Shown here one piece after another: positions 16,928 to 25,675 of a stretch of DNA of 64,000 nt (position 1 is the first letter of the stretch; each line of letters opens with the position of its first letter). The stretch spans positions 62,001 through 126,000 of the forward strand of contig NZ_ARYK01000006.1 in the NCBI RefSeq assembly GCF_000685275.1, read 5' to 3'. A model generated the notes under the pieces. The model did not search any database, was not told the origin of the DNA, and saw only the letters and a list, made by a program, of their open reading frames with translations. The position numbers and the translations under genes were made by a program. The stretch comes from Hyphomonas johnsonii MHS-2. GTDB taxonomy: Bacteria > Pseudomonadota > Alphaproteobacteria > Caulobacterales > Hyphomonadaceae.

Positions 16928-17417
16928 CGGAGGCTCCCATCGTGGAGGGCGCGCGCGGCTTGGTGATGGCGAAGGCACCGGCAGCGGTGGCGATCACCTT
17001 GTCGCGGGTTTCGTGGAAGGCCCAGGCGCGGGTGAAGCAGATCGAGCGGGTGACGTGATAGCACTCGGCCTCGCCGAGAATGTCGCGGCGCGGCTCGGCC
17101 GGGCGCATATAGTCGATGCGCAGGTCGAGCGTTGCGACATAGCGCAGCTGCTCCATCGCCGAGCCGGCGGCCGTGCCGCAGAGATTGTCGAGGAAGGCGG
17201 TCAGCACGCCGCCATGGATGACGCCGGTGTCGGGGTCGCCGACGAGGCGCTCCTTCCAGGGCTGGACGCCCCAGACATGGCCCTTTTCCACCCTGGTCAT
17301 GCGGAAGCCGAGACGGCGGCCCCAGGGGATGACACCGGAGATCATGTCGAGGTTTTCCTGCATCAGGCGAAGCGGCAGGACACCGCTTTCGGGGGCTGAC
17401 GTCGGGTCATCGCTCAT
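16917..17417 (-). CDS. PaaI-type hotdog thioesterase, paralogue
   Basis: 166 residues, same fold as its downstream neighbour: GDPDTGVIHGGVLTAFLDNLCGTAAG (active-site helix) and LDLRIDYMRPAEPRRDILGEAECYHVTRSICFTRAW. First gene of a two-gene operon. Tandem, diverged PaaI thioesterases may form heteromers or act on different acyl chains; which is not visible here. It is divergent from the flavin monooxygenase gene with about 90 bases between starts. Confidence 0.86.
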   Translation of the reverse strand: MSDDPTSAPESGVLPLRLMQENLDMISGVIPWGRRLGFRMTRVEKGHVWGVQPWKERLVGDPDTGVIHGGVLTAFLDNLCGTAAGSAMEQLRYVATLDLRIDYMRPAEPRRDILGEAECYHVTRSICFTRAWAFHETRDKVIATAAGAFAITKPRAPSTMGASDAE

Positions 17418-17507
17418 GTGCTGGCCTCTTCGTTTGACGTTCCGGTCGCCCCGGATAACATCTGGTCAGGAGCGTGGGAACACATCACGCAAGGGAGGAC
17501 ACTGCAA

Positions 17508-18839
17508 ATGGCATTTGATGGCAGCAGCAAACCGAAAACGTGCATCATTGGCGCGGGATGCTCGGGATTCACCATGGCCAAACGCCTGAAGGATCATGGC
17601 CTGCCTTATGACTGTTTCGAGATGTCGGACGATATCGGGGGCAACTGGTACTACAAGAACCCCAACGGCACCTCGTCCTGCTACCAGAGCCTGCATATCG
17701 ACACGTCGAAATGGCGCCTCGCCTTCGAGGACTATCCCGTGCCCGAGGACTGGCCGGATTTTCCTCACCATGCCCAGCTGCTGCAGTACTTCCATGATTA
17801 CGTGGACCATTTCGGCCTGCGCGAGACGATCACGTTCGGCACGGCGGTGACCGATTGCGAGAGCCTGACGGGCGGGCGCTGGAAGGTGACGCTGTCGACC
17901 GGCGAAGCGCGTGAGTACGATGCGCTGGTGGTGGCGAACGGCCATCACTGGGACGCGCGGATGCCGAGCTATCCCGGGCATTTCGATGGTTACCAGGTGC
18001 ACTCGCACCACTATCGCGATCCGTTCGAACCGTATGATTTCCGGGGCCGGAACGTGATGATTGTCGGCGCCGGCAATTCGGCGATGGACATATCCTCGGA
18101 ACTGTCACAGCGGCCGATCGCCGACAAGCTGTTCATCTCGATGCGGCGCGGTGTCTGGGTGCTGCCGAAATATATCGATGGCCGGCCCGCCGACAAGGCG
18201 GCGCTGCCGGCCTGGATGCCGGCGAAACTGGGCCGCAAGCTGGCCCGCGCGAAGATCAAGAAGACGATCGGCATGATGGAGGATTACGGCCTGCCCAAGC
18301 CCGACCATGAGCCGCTGGACGGGCATCCGTCGGTGTCGGGCGAATTCCTGACGCGGGTGGGGTGCGGCGATATCTGCCCGAAGCCGGGGATCGAGCGTCT
18401 CGACGGCGACGGCGTCGTGTTCACCGACGGCAGCCGGGAACAGGTCGACGCGATCGTCTGGGCGACCGGCTATAATGTGACCTTCCCGTTCCTGAAGCAG
18501 GCGGACCTGACGCCGCAGGAGAATACGTTCCCGCTGTTCAAGCGCATGGTGAAGCCGGGCCGGGAGACCTTGTTCTTCCTCGGCCTGGCGCAGCCCCTGC
18601 CGACGCTGGTGAATTTTGCCGAACAGCAATCCAAGCTGGTCGCCGCGGCGCTGACCGGCGCCTATGCCTTTCCCGATGCAGCCGAGATGGAGCGGGTGAC
18701 GATGGCGGACGAAGCCGAGCACCTTGGCCATTTCTATGACAGTCCGCGCCACCGGATGCAGGTGGATTTCGGCGTCTATGTCGCGGATTTGCTGAAGGAA
18801 ATAAAGCGGGGCGAAAAACGCGCGTCCGTGGTTGCCTGA
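17508..18839 (+). CDS. Flavin-containing monooxygenase
   Basis: 443 residues, class B flavoprotein monooxygenase using FAD and NADPH. Visible: first GxGxxG in CIIGAGCSGFTMAKRL, the FMO fingerprint FxGxxxHxxxY (GHFDGYQVHSHHYRD), the second dinucleotide loop IVGAGNSAMDIS, and the conserved ATGYNVTFPF. Start at ATG 17508 is set by AAGGGAGG at 17491-17498; the open frame continues upstream to 17418 without family-like residues. Substrate (amine, sulfide or ketone) unknown; the paired thioesterases on the other strand might suggest lipid-derived substrates, but this is only context. Confidence 0.88.
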   Translation: MAFDGSSKPKTCIIGAGCSGFTMAKRLKDHGLPYDCFEMSDDIGGNWYYKNPNGTSSCYQSLHIDTSKWRLAFEDYPVPEDWPDFPHHAQLLQYFHDYVDHFGLRETITFGTAVTDCESLTGGRWKVTLSTGEAREYDALVVANGHHWDARMPSYPGHFDGYQVHSHHYRDPFEPYDFRGRNVMIVGAGNSAMDISSELSQRPIADKLFISMRRGVWVLPKYIDGRPADKAALPAWMPAKLGRKLARAKIKKTIGMMEDYGLPKPDHEPLDGHPSVSGEFLTRVGCGDICPKPGIERLDGDGVVFTDGSREQVDAIVWATGYNVTFPFLKQADLTPQENTFPLFKRMVKPGRETLFFLGLAQPLPTLVNFAEQQSKLVAAALTGAYAFPDAAEMERVTMADEAEHLGHFYDSPRHRMQVDFGVYVADLLKEIKRGEKRASVVA

Positions 18840-18869
18840 TATTAACGCGCCGCCCGGCATAAGGGTGTG

Positions 18870-19532
18870 ATGACCCGCTTCGTCCCTGCGATCTTTCTGC
18901 TGCTGGCCGTTTGCGCCTGTGCGACGGCCCCGGCGCCTGTCGTCTATGGCCCGCCGGGCGACCCCGGCAACCCGGTGCAAGGCCCGTTCCAGCCGAATGC
19001 CTACCTGCAGGTCTGCGGCGGCATGTCGGTGTCGAATGCGCCGGTCTTCTATCCGGGCGGTTGGGTGGCCGATTTCAAGCCGGTGATCGTGGTCGACGGC
19101 GTGGTACTGGTGACGGTGCCGACGAATGATGCCTGCCTGTCTTCCGGGTTCGGCTACAGGGGCGGCAGGCTGCACGAGGGCATCGACCTGACACACCGAC
19201 CGGCGGGCACCGTCTATGCGGCGGCGCCGGGCCGCGTGGTCGAGGCGCGCATGTCGACCGGGTACGGCCTGCAGGTGCTGATCGACCACGGGCGGGGCGT
19301 GTACACGCGCTATGCCCACCTGGCCCATACCGACACGCGCGTCCGGGTCGGCCAGCCGATCGGCTATGGCCAGCCGATCGGCGTGATGGGGCAAAGCGGC
19401 AACGCGACGGCGATCCACCTGCATTATGAGATACTGACCGGAAATTATCGCAATCCGAAGGGCTCAAAAGGGCTGTCCGTGCACGATCCGTTCAGGTTTC
19501 CTGCCTATGAGCCGGCCCTGACGGGATACTGA
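18870..19532 (+). CDS. M23-family (LytM) endopeptidase-like lipoprotein
   Basis: 220 residues. The N-terminus FLLLAVCACATAP is a lipoprotein signal with two candidate cysteines. After a proline-rich stretch comes the LytM domain with the zinc ligands in GRLHEGIDL and HLHYEI and the central YTRYAHLAHTDTRV. The first His of canonical HxxxD is present, so activity on peptidoglycan cross-links is plausible. No coiled coil, unlike EnvC/NlpD. ATG 18870 is preceded by AAGGG; GTG 18867 is an alternative. Confidence 0.86.
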   Translation: MTRFVPAIFLLLAVCACATAPAPVVYGPPGDPGNPVQGPFQPNAYLQVCGGMSVSNAPVFYPGGWVADFKPVIVVDGVVLVTVPTNDACLSSGFGYRGGRLHEGIDLTHRPAGTVYAAAPGRVVEARMSTGYGLQVLIDHGRGVYTRYAHLAHTDTRVRVGQPIGYGQPIGVMGQSGNATAIHLHYEILTGNYRNPKGSKGLSVHDPFRFPAYEPALTGY

Positions 19533-19573
19533 ACGGGGGAGTGGGGGACAATGCAACCATCAGGCACGGCCAC

Positions 19574-20260
19574 ATGAGCGGCCGCTTTTTCGATCCGGCC
19601 GTCCTGGCGCGCACCTTCCGTGATCCCCTGACTTGGCTCAGCCTCGTGACAGACCTGTTGCCGATCCTTGCGATCATCCTGTTGCAGTGGGGGCCGACAC
19701 CGCTGGTGGCCCTGTACTGGCTGGAGAACCTGGTGATCGGCGCCTATACGATATTGCGGCTGGCCGGTTCGGCGACGGGCAATATCGCGAAGCTGGGCGC
19801 GGCGATCTTCCTGATACCGTTCTTCACGCTGCACTATGGCATGTTCTGCTACGGCCACGGCGTGTTCCTGAAATCGTTCGCGAGCAATGCCGGCGGCGGC
19901 GATGGCATGATGGACATCGTGCGCTGGGCAGTCGGTTCGGGCGAAGGCATGCCGGTGTTCCTGGCCATTATCGTCTTCACCAACGCGGTATTCTTCGCGG
20001 TCGACTATATCGGCAAGCGCGAATTCGTGACGGCCAACCCGGCCGCCGAGATGTTTGCGCCCTATGGCCGGATCGTCACGCTGCACGTGGCGATCATCCT
20101 GGGGGCCTTCTTCTCGATTGCCACGGACCAGCCACTGCTGGGCGTGCTGATCCTGATCGTGATCCGCGTCGTGTTCGGACTCGTCCTGTCGGTGCTGCGG
20201 CGCCTGAAACTGGACGGCCAGCTGGGCGCCAGCCTGTCTGCGTTCGAGCAGGCGGGATGA
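19574..20260 (+). CDS. DUF6498 family integral membrane protein
   Basis: About 228 residues with five to six hydrophobic helices. The stretch LYWLENLVIGAYTILRL followed by FFTLHYGMFCYGHGVF is diagnostic of DUF6498. Function unknown. Start uncertain: ATG 19574 is preferred, with GTG 19541 also in frame. The 3' end stops 23 bases before the stop of the convergent DUF1593 gene. Confidence 0.78.
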   Translation: MSGRFFDPAVLARTFRDPLTWLSLVTDLLPILAIILLQWGPTPLVALYWLENLVIGAYTILRLAGSATGNIAKLGAAIFLIPFFTLHYGMFCYGHGVFLKSFASNAGGGDGMMDIVRWAVGSGEGMPVFLAIIVFTNAVFFAVDYIGKREFVTANPAAEMFAPYGRIVTLHVAIILGAFFSIATDQPLLGVLILIVIRVVFGLVLSVLRRLKLDGQLGASLSAFEQAG

Positions 20261-20283
20261 TCACCGCCGCCGTGACCGGCGCA

Positions 20284-21741
20284 TCAGTCGGGCAGGACGG
20301 TGACGATAACCCGCTTGTAGCGCGCGAGCGGGGGGCTACCCTTGTCGGTTACCCGCAGGATGAAATGCAGCGTTGACGGCGTGGTAACGTCCGGCGCGAC
20401 GACATGGACCCGCGCGATGTTCTCGGCAGAGTCGATCGGTACCGGGGCGTCCAGCGTGCCGGCCTCGGGATAGTTGAACCAGACATAGCTGAGGCTGTCG
20501 CCGTCGGGATCGGTCGTCGGGGTCGCATCCAGCGTGAAGCCGCTGCCGGACTTGACGGTGAGCGTGTCGGCATGGCCGAGCACCGGGACAGGCGGGTGGT
20601 TGGCGTTCCCGAACGGTTGGGTCGTCCAGTCCATGCGGGCCGCGAAGTCGTTCTGGATGTCCTTGCGCCACCGCCACAGCGTGGCCTTGTTGCCGTCGAT
20701 GGCTTCGGATCCGGCATGTGTTGCCCGCCCGTATGTGCCGGCAACGAGCGGGACATATTGATCGGACGCATTGGTCCAGATGGCCCGCGGCTCGGCTTCG
20801 ACCGGGACGCCGCCCGTGAATCCGTCGGGGTCGAGCGCGGCCCGGTCCGGCCGGTAGAGTTCGTAGCGCCCGCCCCAGCCGCCCCAGTCAGGGTGTTCGG
20901 GGGCGTTCAGGCCATTCGGGATGAGCGCGAGATAGGCGGGCGTATCGCCCTCCATGCCATAGGCCACGTCGGGATACCTGGCGCCAAGGACGCCGTGGCC
21001 CTGCTGGATGTTCCCGGCCAGCCAGGCATTGCTGATCTCGTGATTGTCAAAGCCGGGAATTTCGGCGTTGATCGCTGTCCAGGTTGCGCCGCCATACCCG
21101 CCGGGACTGACGATGTAGAACAGGTCGGGGAAATTGCGCCGGATCCAGATGCCGGAATCATCCTGGTCCGAGATCGTGTAGACGCGCAGCTTGGCGACCA
21201 GGCGCGCCGCGTCGGCCTTGCTGTGGGTGCGCCGGATCTTGTGCAGCGCCTGGGCCAGCGTGTTGGCGCCGCCCCAGACCGATACCCAGACCGGCCGGTC
21301 GTCATCCTGTTCCAGGACATGGATGATCCAGTCCGATCCTTCGCTGTCCTTTCCTGCGCCGACGCCGCCCATCCCGTATTCCGGCAGGCCGTGCAGCGTG
21401 ATCGCCTTGAGCGCAGCGCCGGTGGGATAGCCGGCGGCATGGGTTTCGAGATTCGGCCGGACGTGTTCGTAAGTGTCGAGGACCGCGCGGATCGACTCGG
21501 GCGCGACGCGGGTCTTCTGATGGACTGACGTGGTGGCGATCAGCCCCTCGATGTCAATTTCATTGGCGTAGAGCAGCAGGCGGATGAGCGACTGCGTGTC
21601 ATCGGGGTCGGCCTCGATGTCGGTCAGGACGATCAGGCGCTGGGCCGGTTCGGCCGTCGTGGTCTGGGCCGATGCCAGGGGGGCGAAAACGAGCCCCAGG
21701 ATCGCCAGGGCGCGTAATACTGGTTTCGGCGTGACGATCAT
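20284..21741 (-). CDS. Exported DUF1593 nucleoside hydrolase-like protein
   Basis: 485 residues. Signal peptide cleaved near ASAQTT. The N-terminal domain (about 30-310) shows the inosine-uridine nucleoside-hydrolase-like fold: RLIVLTDIEADPDDTQSLIRLLLYANEIDIEGLIATTS, keeping the Asp cluster that binds calcium. The C-terminal part (about 390-485) is an immunoglobulin/cadherin-like domain (TLTVKSGSGFTLDATPTTDPDGDSLSYVW) as in the second half of DUF1593 proteins. This family is found in cell-wall or plant polysaccharide loci of saprophytes. An operator-like palindrome lies upstream, in line with sugar-responsive control. Frame continues upstream antisense to tetR, which is spurious. Confidence 0.85.
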   Translation of the reverse strand: MIVTPKPVLRALAILGLVFAPLASAQTTTAEPAQRLIVLTDIEADPDDTQSLIRLLLYANEIDIEGLIATTSVHQKTRVAPESIRAVLDTYEHVRPNLETHAAGYPTGAALKAITLHGLPEYGMGGVGAGKDSEGSDWIIHVLEQDDDRPVWVSVWGGANTLAQALHKIRRTHSKADAARLVAKLRVYTISDQDDSGIWIRRNFPDLFYIVSPGGYGGATWTAINAEIPGFDNHEISNAWLAGNIQQGHGVLGARYPDVAYGMEGDTPAYLALIPNGLNAPEHPDWGGWGGRYELYRPDRAALDPDGFTGGVPVEAEPRAIWTNASDQYVPLVAGTYGRATHAGSEAIDGNKATLWRWRKDIQNDFAARMDWTTQPFGNANHPPVPVLGHADTLTVKSGSGFTLDATPTTDPDGDSLSYVWFNYPEAGTLDAPVPIDSAENIARVHVVAPDVTTPSTLHFILRVTDKGSPPLARYKRVIVTVLPD

Positions 21742-21796
21742 GAACCACCTGTGGAGCGTTGAAGGCGAAGCGCGAGAATAGGGCGCACGCCCTTTT

Positions 21797-21811
21797 TGTC
21801 TAGCGCTAACA
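21797..21811. promoter_or_regulatory. LacI-type operator-like palindrome upstream of the DUF1593 gene
   Basis: TGTCTAGCGCTAACA: an 8-base perfect palindrome TAGCGCTA (21801-21808) flanked by TGT and ACA with one inserted C. Close to TGTTAGCGCTAACA, the form of many LacI-family operators in alpha- and gammaproteobacterial glycoside regulons. It lies 56-70 bases upstream of the start codon at 21741. A short hairpin AGGGC-GCAC-GCCCT with a T run (21780-21797) sits between the two. Confidence 0.4.
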
Positions 21812-21957
21812 TTCGAGCGGAATCGGATCGGCATGGGCGGCTGGCCCCGGCGACAGGGCAGGGTGTTCGCCTCGCTGACGTATAAAGTTGACGCATGATG
21901 ACGGTTGGGCGCATTATCCGCCGCTGAAGCCGGATTCGCGGCACAGAAGGGTTTTTC

Positions 21958-22587
21958 ATGACGTCTACCGCCGACAGTCTCACCGTTCCGGGCAAGCGCG
22001 CCCGGTCCAAGGCCGCCAATCGCCGCGCGATCCTGCTCGCCGGGCGGCGCGTGTTTGCCCGCATCGGGTTCGAGGCGACCACCGTGCGCGACATCATCCG
22101 GGAGACTGAACTGGCGGCGGGCACGTTCTACAATTACTTCAAGTCCAAGGAAGAGGTCTTCGAGGCCATCGCCGAGGATTCGACCTATCGGTTCCGTGCG
22201 CGGCTGAGCGATGTCCGGGCGCGGGCGACCTCGCTGGAGGACTATATCGACCAGGCCTATCGCGCCTATTTCAGCTTCATCGCCGCCGAGAACGAACAGG
22301 CGATCAGCGATGGCGCGCCGCATATGGCCCTGATCGGCGTGCGCGTCGACACGCCGGAAATGCTGGCGGTCGCCGACGAGATCCGCTCCGATCTCGACCA
22401 TGTGCTTTCGGCAGACGGCGCGCCGGACGTGGATATCGACTACCTGACATCCGCCGCCATCGGGATTGCGCGTGAAATGGGCGACGACATGTTGCAGCGC
22501 CGCCCGGTCGATGCGGAGGGCGCAACCCTGTTCGCGACCCGGCTGCTGCTGGCGGGTGTAAAGGAAGTGGCTGGCAAGCGGCCCTAA
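21958..22587 (+). CDS. TetR-family transcriptional regulator
   Basis: 209 residues. N-terminal helix-turn-helix at about 20-65: RRAILLAGRRVFARIGFEATTVRDIIRETELAAGTFYNYFKSKEEVFEAI, the complete TetR pattern with the YNYF recognition segment. The C-terminal ligand domain is not assignable. It is transcribed ahead of the alpha/beta hydrolase and quinone reductase genes and probably regulates them or a fatty-acid pathway; this is by position only. Confidence 0.9.
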   Translation: MTSTADSLTVPGKRARSKAANRRAILLAGRRVFARIGFEATTVRDIIRETELAAGTFYNYFKSKEEVFEAIAEDSTYRFRARLSDVRARATSLEDYIDQAYRAYFSFIAAENEQAISDGAPHMALIGVRVDTPEMLAVADEIRSDLDHVLSADGAPDVDIDYLTSAAIGIAREMGDDMLQRRPVDAEGATLFATRLLLAGVKEVAGKRP

Positions 22588-22658
22588 GGACAAGCCTTGG
22601 CGAACCTCACGGAAGGGGACTAAGCTGCCGGAAACAAAGGCAGGATGGGAGCCCGGGC

Positions 22659-23693
22659 ATGAGCCTACAGCAGACGATCGCGAAATTGATGTTCAAACTG
22701 CCGGGCGGGTGGCTCGTCAGGCTGGCGGGTGGCAAGCCGATCGAGATCAATGGCCGCGTGCTGGAGCCGCAATTGCAGCTGGTAGCCTGGAATGGCCGCA
22801 AGGCGCCGCCGCTGTCCAGCCTGCCGGCCGATGTGGTGCAGGCGGCGACCAAGGAACAGCTCGCGATGCTGGCGGCCGATCCCGAGCCCGGCGTGGCGTT
22901 CGAGGACTTCACCATTCCCGGCCCCGACAAGAACGAGATTCCCGTCAGGCTGTACCGGCCGGACGAACAGGAACCGGCGCACCCGATGATGGTGTACTAT
23001 CATATGGGCGGTGGCGTGATCGGCGATATCGAGACCTGCCATGCCTTCTGCTCGATGATTGCGAAGACCGCGCAATGCCCGGTCCTGTCGGTCGACTACC
23101 GGCTTGCCCCGCAGCACAAGTTCCCGGCCGGCATCGACGATGCCATCGCGGCCTATGAATGGGCCCTGCGCAATGCCGGCAAATATGGCGCGCCGGAAGG
23201 CGTCGCGGCGGTTGGTGGCGACAGCATGGGCGGCAATTTCGCCGCCATCGTCGCGCAGGAAATGAAGCGTGAGGACAAGCCGGTACCGGCCCTGCAGCTG
23301 CTGATCTACCCGGCCATCGACCTGGTCGAGGAATTCCCGTCACGGACCGTGTTCAGCGACACGTTCTCGCTGTCGGCCGACACGATGAACTGGTTCATGG
23401 ACCAGTACCTGCCGGAAGGGTTCGACCGCAGCGACGCGCTGTTGTCGCCTGGCCAGACCGGCGACCTGTCGGGCCTGCCGCCGGCCATCGTGATCACGGC
23501 CGGGCATGACCCGCTGGTCGACGAGGGCGATGATTATGCCCTGCGGCTGGGCCGCGACGGCGTTTACGTCAAGCACAAGCGCTTTGATGCGCTGGCCCAT
23601 GCCTTTACGGCGTTCACGGACTTTTCTCCCGGCTCTCGCGCTGCGTGCGAGGAAATAGCAGGCATGGTTCACGACATGTACGGTCGCCTGTGA
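22659..23693 (+). CDS. Alpha/beta hydrolase of the hormone-sensitive-lipase (family IV esterase) type
   Basis: 344 residues. Catalytic elements: nucleophile Ser in GGDSMGGN, Asp in AGHDPLVDEGDDYA, His in DALAHAFTAF. The oxyanion motif reads YYHMGGGVIG instead of the usual HGGG, that is, HMGGG with one extra residue. Acts on short acyl esters in the cytoplasm. Its TGA stop overlaps the GTG start of the next gene (GTGA), so the two are translationally coupled. Confidence 0.88.
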   Translation: MSLQQTIAKLMFKLPGGWLVRLAGGKPIEINGRVLEPQLQLVAWNGRKAPPLSSLPADVVQAATKEQLAMLAADPEPGVAFEDFTIPGPDKNEIPVRLYRPDEQEPAHPMMVYYHMGGGVIGDIETCHAFCSMIAKTAQCPVLSVDYRLAPQHKFPAGIDDAIAAYEWALRNAGKYGAPEGVAAVGGDSMGGNFAAIVAQEMKREDKPVPALQLLIYPAIDLVEEFPSRTVFSDTFSLSADTMNWFMDQYLPEGFDRSDALLSPGQTGDLSGLPPAIVITAGHDPLVDEGDDYALRLGRDGVYVKHKRFDALAHAFTAFTDFSPGSRAACEEIAGMVHDMYGRL

Positions 23694-24667
23694 GAGCGCT
23701 TGTCTGCCATCGGATCGCAGACGATTTTTCGGGCGTCGAAGTCCGCGACGTGCCGTTGCCGGAGCCGGGGCCTGACGAAGTGCGCGTGCGGGTCAGGGCG
23801 GCCAGCGTCAATTTCCCGGACCTGCTGCTGACGCAGGGCAAGTACCAGCTGAAACTGGAACCGCCCTTCACGCCGGGCATGGATTTCTCGGGCGTTGTCG
23901 ACAAGATGGGGGAGGGGGCCGAAGGGCCGCTGCGCCTGGGCCATGACGTGGCGGGCGGCAGCCGGTTTGGCGCCTTTGCCGAATTCGTCGTCGTGCCGGC
24001 CGACGCCCTGCAGAAGAAGCCGCCAGCGATGGGTTTTGCCGAGGCGGCGGCCTATCCGGCGGCCTACCTGACGGCCTATGTCGCGCTGGTCAGGCGCGCC
24101 AACCTGCAGCCCGGCGAGACACTGCTGGTGCACGGTGCGAGCGGCGGCGTGGGCCTGGCTGCCGTCGATGTCGGCAAGCTGCTGGGGGCGACGGTGATTG
24201 CGACGGGCGCATCGGACGAAAAACTCGATCTCGTCGTGGATTACGGGGCCGACTATGCAATCAATGTGATGCAGGGGTTCCGTGACAAGGTGAAGACGCT
24301 GACGGGCGGGCGCGGGGCGGACGTGATCTTCGATCCGGTCGGCGGCGACGTGTTCGACGAAAGCGTGCGCTGTATCGCATTTGGCGGACGCTTGCTGGTG
24401 ATCGGCTTCACGTCAGGCCGGATCGCGACCGTGGCGACCAACATGCCGCTGATCAAGGGTTTCTCCGTCGTCGGCGTGCGGGCCGGCGAATATGGCCGAC
24501 AGTTCCCGGACAAGGGCCGTGAGAACGTCGAGACCATCTGGGACTGGGCGCGCGAGGGCAAGACGCATCCGCGGGTTCATGCGAGCTTCCAGCTGGAAGA
24601 CGCGCTGGACGCGTTCGCCATGCTGCGGGACCGCAAGGTTGTCGGCAAGGTCGTGGTCACGCCCTAG
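23690..24667 (+). CDS. Zinc-independent quinone oxidoreductase (MDR superfamily)
   Basis: 325 residues starting at GTG 23690 (VRALVCHRIADDF), chosen because it overlaps the upstream stop by four bases and gives the normal family N-terminus. NADPH-binding GASGGVGLAAVDVGKLLGATVIA, followed by the YGADYAINV segment and GGRGADVIFDPVGGDVFDES, identifies the NADPH:quinone reductase branch. No structural or catalytic zinc ligands are seen. Second gene of the hydrolase operon; convergent with the EamA exporter gene (4-base overlap). Confidence 0.88.
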   Translation: MRALVCHRIADDFSGVEVRDVPLPEPGPDEVRVRVRAASVNFPDLLLTQGKYQLKLEPPFTPGMDFSGVVDKMGEGAEGPLRLGHDVAGGSRFGAFAEFVVVPADALQKKPPAMGFAEAAAYPAAYLTAYVALVRRANLQPGETLLVHGASGGVGLAAVDVGKLLGATVIATGASDEKLDLVVDYGADYAINVMQGFRDKVKTLTGGRGADVIFDPVGGDVFDESVRCIAFGGRLLVIGFTSGRIATVATNMPLIKGFSVVGVRAGEYGRQFPDKGRENVETIWDWAREGKTHPRVHASFQLEDALDAFAMLRDRKVVGKVVVTP

Positions 24668-25560
24668 GCCGAACAGAGCACCAACCCGATGATCCCGCCG
24701 GCGACCAGCAGGACGCCGGCGATCTCGCGGACGGTGACGCGCTCCTTGAAGACGAGGATCGAGGCGGCGATCATGAAGATGACCTCGACCTGTCCAAGGG
24801 CGCGAACGAGTGCTGCGTTCTGCAGGGTGAACGCCGTGAACCAGGCGAGCGAACCCAGCATGCCGACCAGGCCGACCCAACCGGCACTCCGCCAGCTGCG
24901 CAGGAGGCGCTGCGTCTGGCCGGGTTCCCGGACAAGCAGCCACACGAGCACGGTGATGGCCTGGAAGCCGGTGACGAAGGCGAGCGTGACCGAGGCGCGC
25001 AGGAACACGTCGCCGTCCGCGAGTGACAGGGACGCGCCGCGATAGGCAACGGCGGACAGGCCGAACAGGCCGCCGGAGAGGATTCCCAGCAGGGCCTTCC
25101 GGTCAAGAAAGCTGCGCCGGCCGGTGGCGTCCGCCGGAATCGAGATCAGGATGACACCGACAAGGCTGACAAGGATGGCGACGGCGACGGGCAGTGACAG
25201 GTGGTCACCCAGAAGGATGATGCCGAACAGCGCTGTCTGGATCGGTTCGGTCTTGGTGAAGGCCGTCGCGACGGTGAAGTTCTTGTAGGAGAAGAGATGG
25301 ATCAGCAGGCCGGTCGCGAGGATCTGCGCGAGGCCGCCGGCCATGCCGCTGAGCACGAAGGTCAGGTTCAGTGGCGGCACCGTGGCGCCGGTGGTCAAGA
25401 CGAGACCGCCCAGAACGAGGAGCGCAAGCGGCGCGGCATAGACGAAACGGGCCGCCGTCGCGCCCCAAGTGCTGAGCGTGGCTTTCAGGCGTTTCTGCAG
25501 CGCAGAGCGCAGGTTCTGCAGGAACGCTGCAGCGATCGTGATCGGGATCCAGATTTCCAT
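24664..25560 (-). CDS. EamA/DMT-family permease
   Basis: 298 residues, ten hydrophobic helices in two repeated EamA halves (first about 5-135, second about 155-295; the second half ends RALGQVEVIFMIAASILVFKERVTVREIAGVLLVAGGIIGL, typical of the family). Likely exports a metabolite across the inner membrane; substrate unknown. Start MEIWIPITIAAA at 25560 is preferred over MRFDKP at 25602; neither has a strong ribosome-binding site. The long open frame further upstream overlaps the thioredoxin gene and is spurious. Confidence 0.83.
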   Translation of the reverse strand: MEIWIPITIAAAFLQNLRSALQKRLKATLSTWGATAARFVYAAPLALLVLGGLVLTTGATVPPLNLTFVLSGMAGGLAQILATGLLIHLFSYKNFTVATAFTKTEPIQTALFGIILLGDHLSLPVAVAILVSLVGVILISIPADATGRRSFLDRKALLGILSGGLFGLSAVAYRGASLSLADGDVFLRASVTLAFVTGFQAITVLVWLLVREPGQTQRLLRSWRSAGWVGLVGMLGSLAWFTAFTLQNAALVRALGQVEVIFMIAASILVFKERVTVREIAGVLLVAGGIIGLVLCSA

Positions 25561-25675
25561 CCGGCGCTTGGACAGTAGGCGGACCGGCTTGTCAAAGCGC
25601 ATCGCGGGCGCGCGCCTTGACGGATTCAAAGCATGTGACAGTATTACAATCCATCTATGGGTGAGGAGGATGGAT

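Noticed and set aside
21742-22593. N-terminal extension of the DUF1593 frame across the tetR gene
   Set aside because: The signal peptide starts at 21741 and the upstream part is antisense to a TetR gene with a complete HTH.
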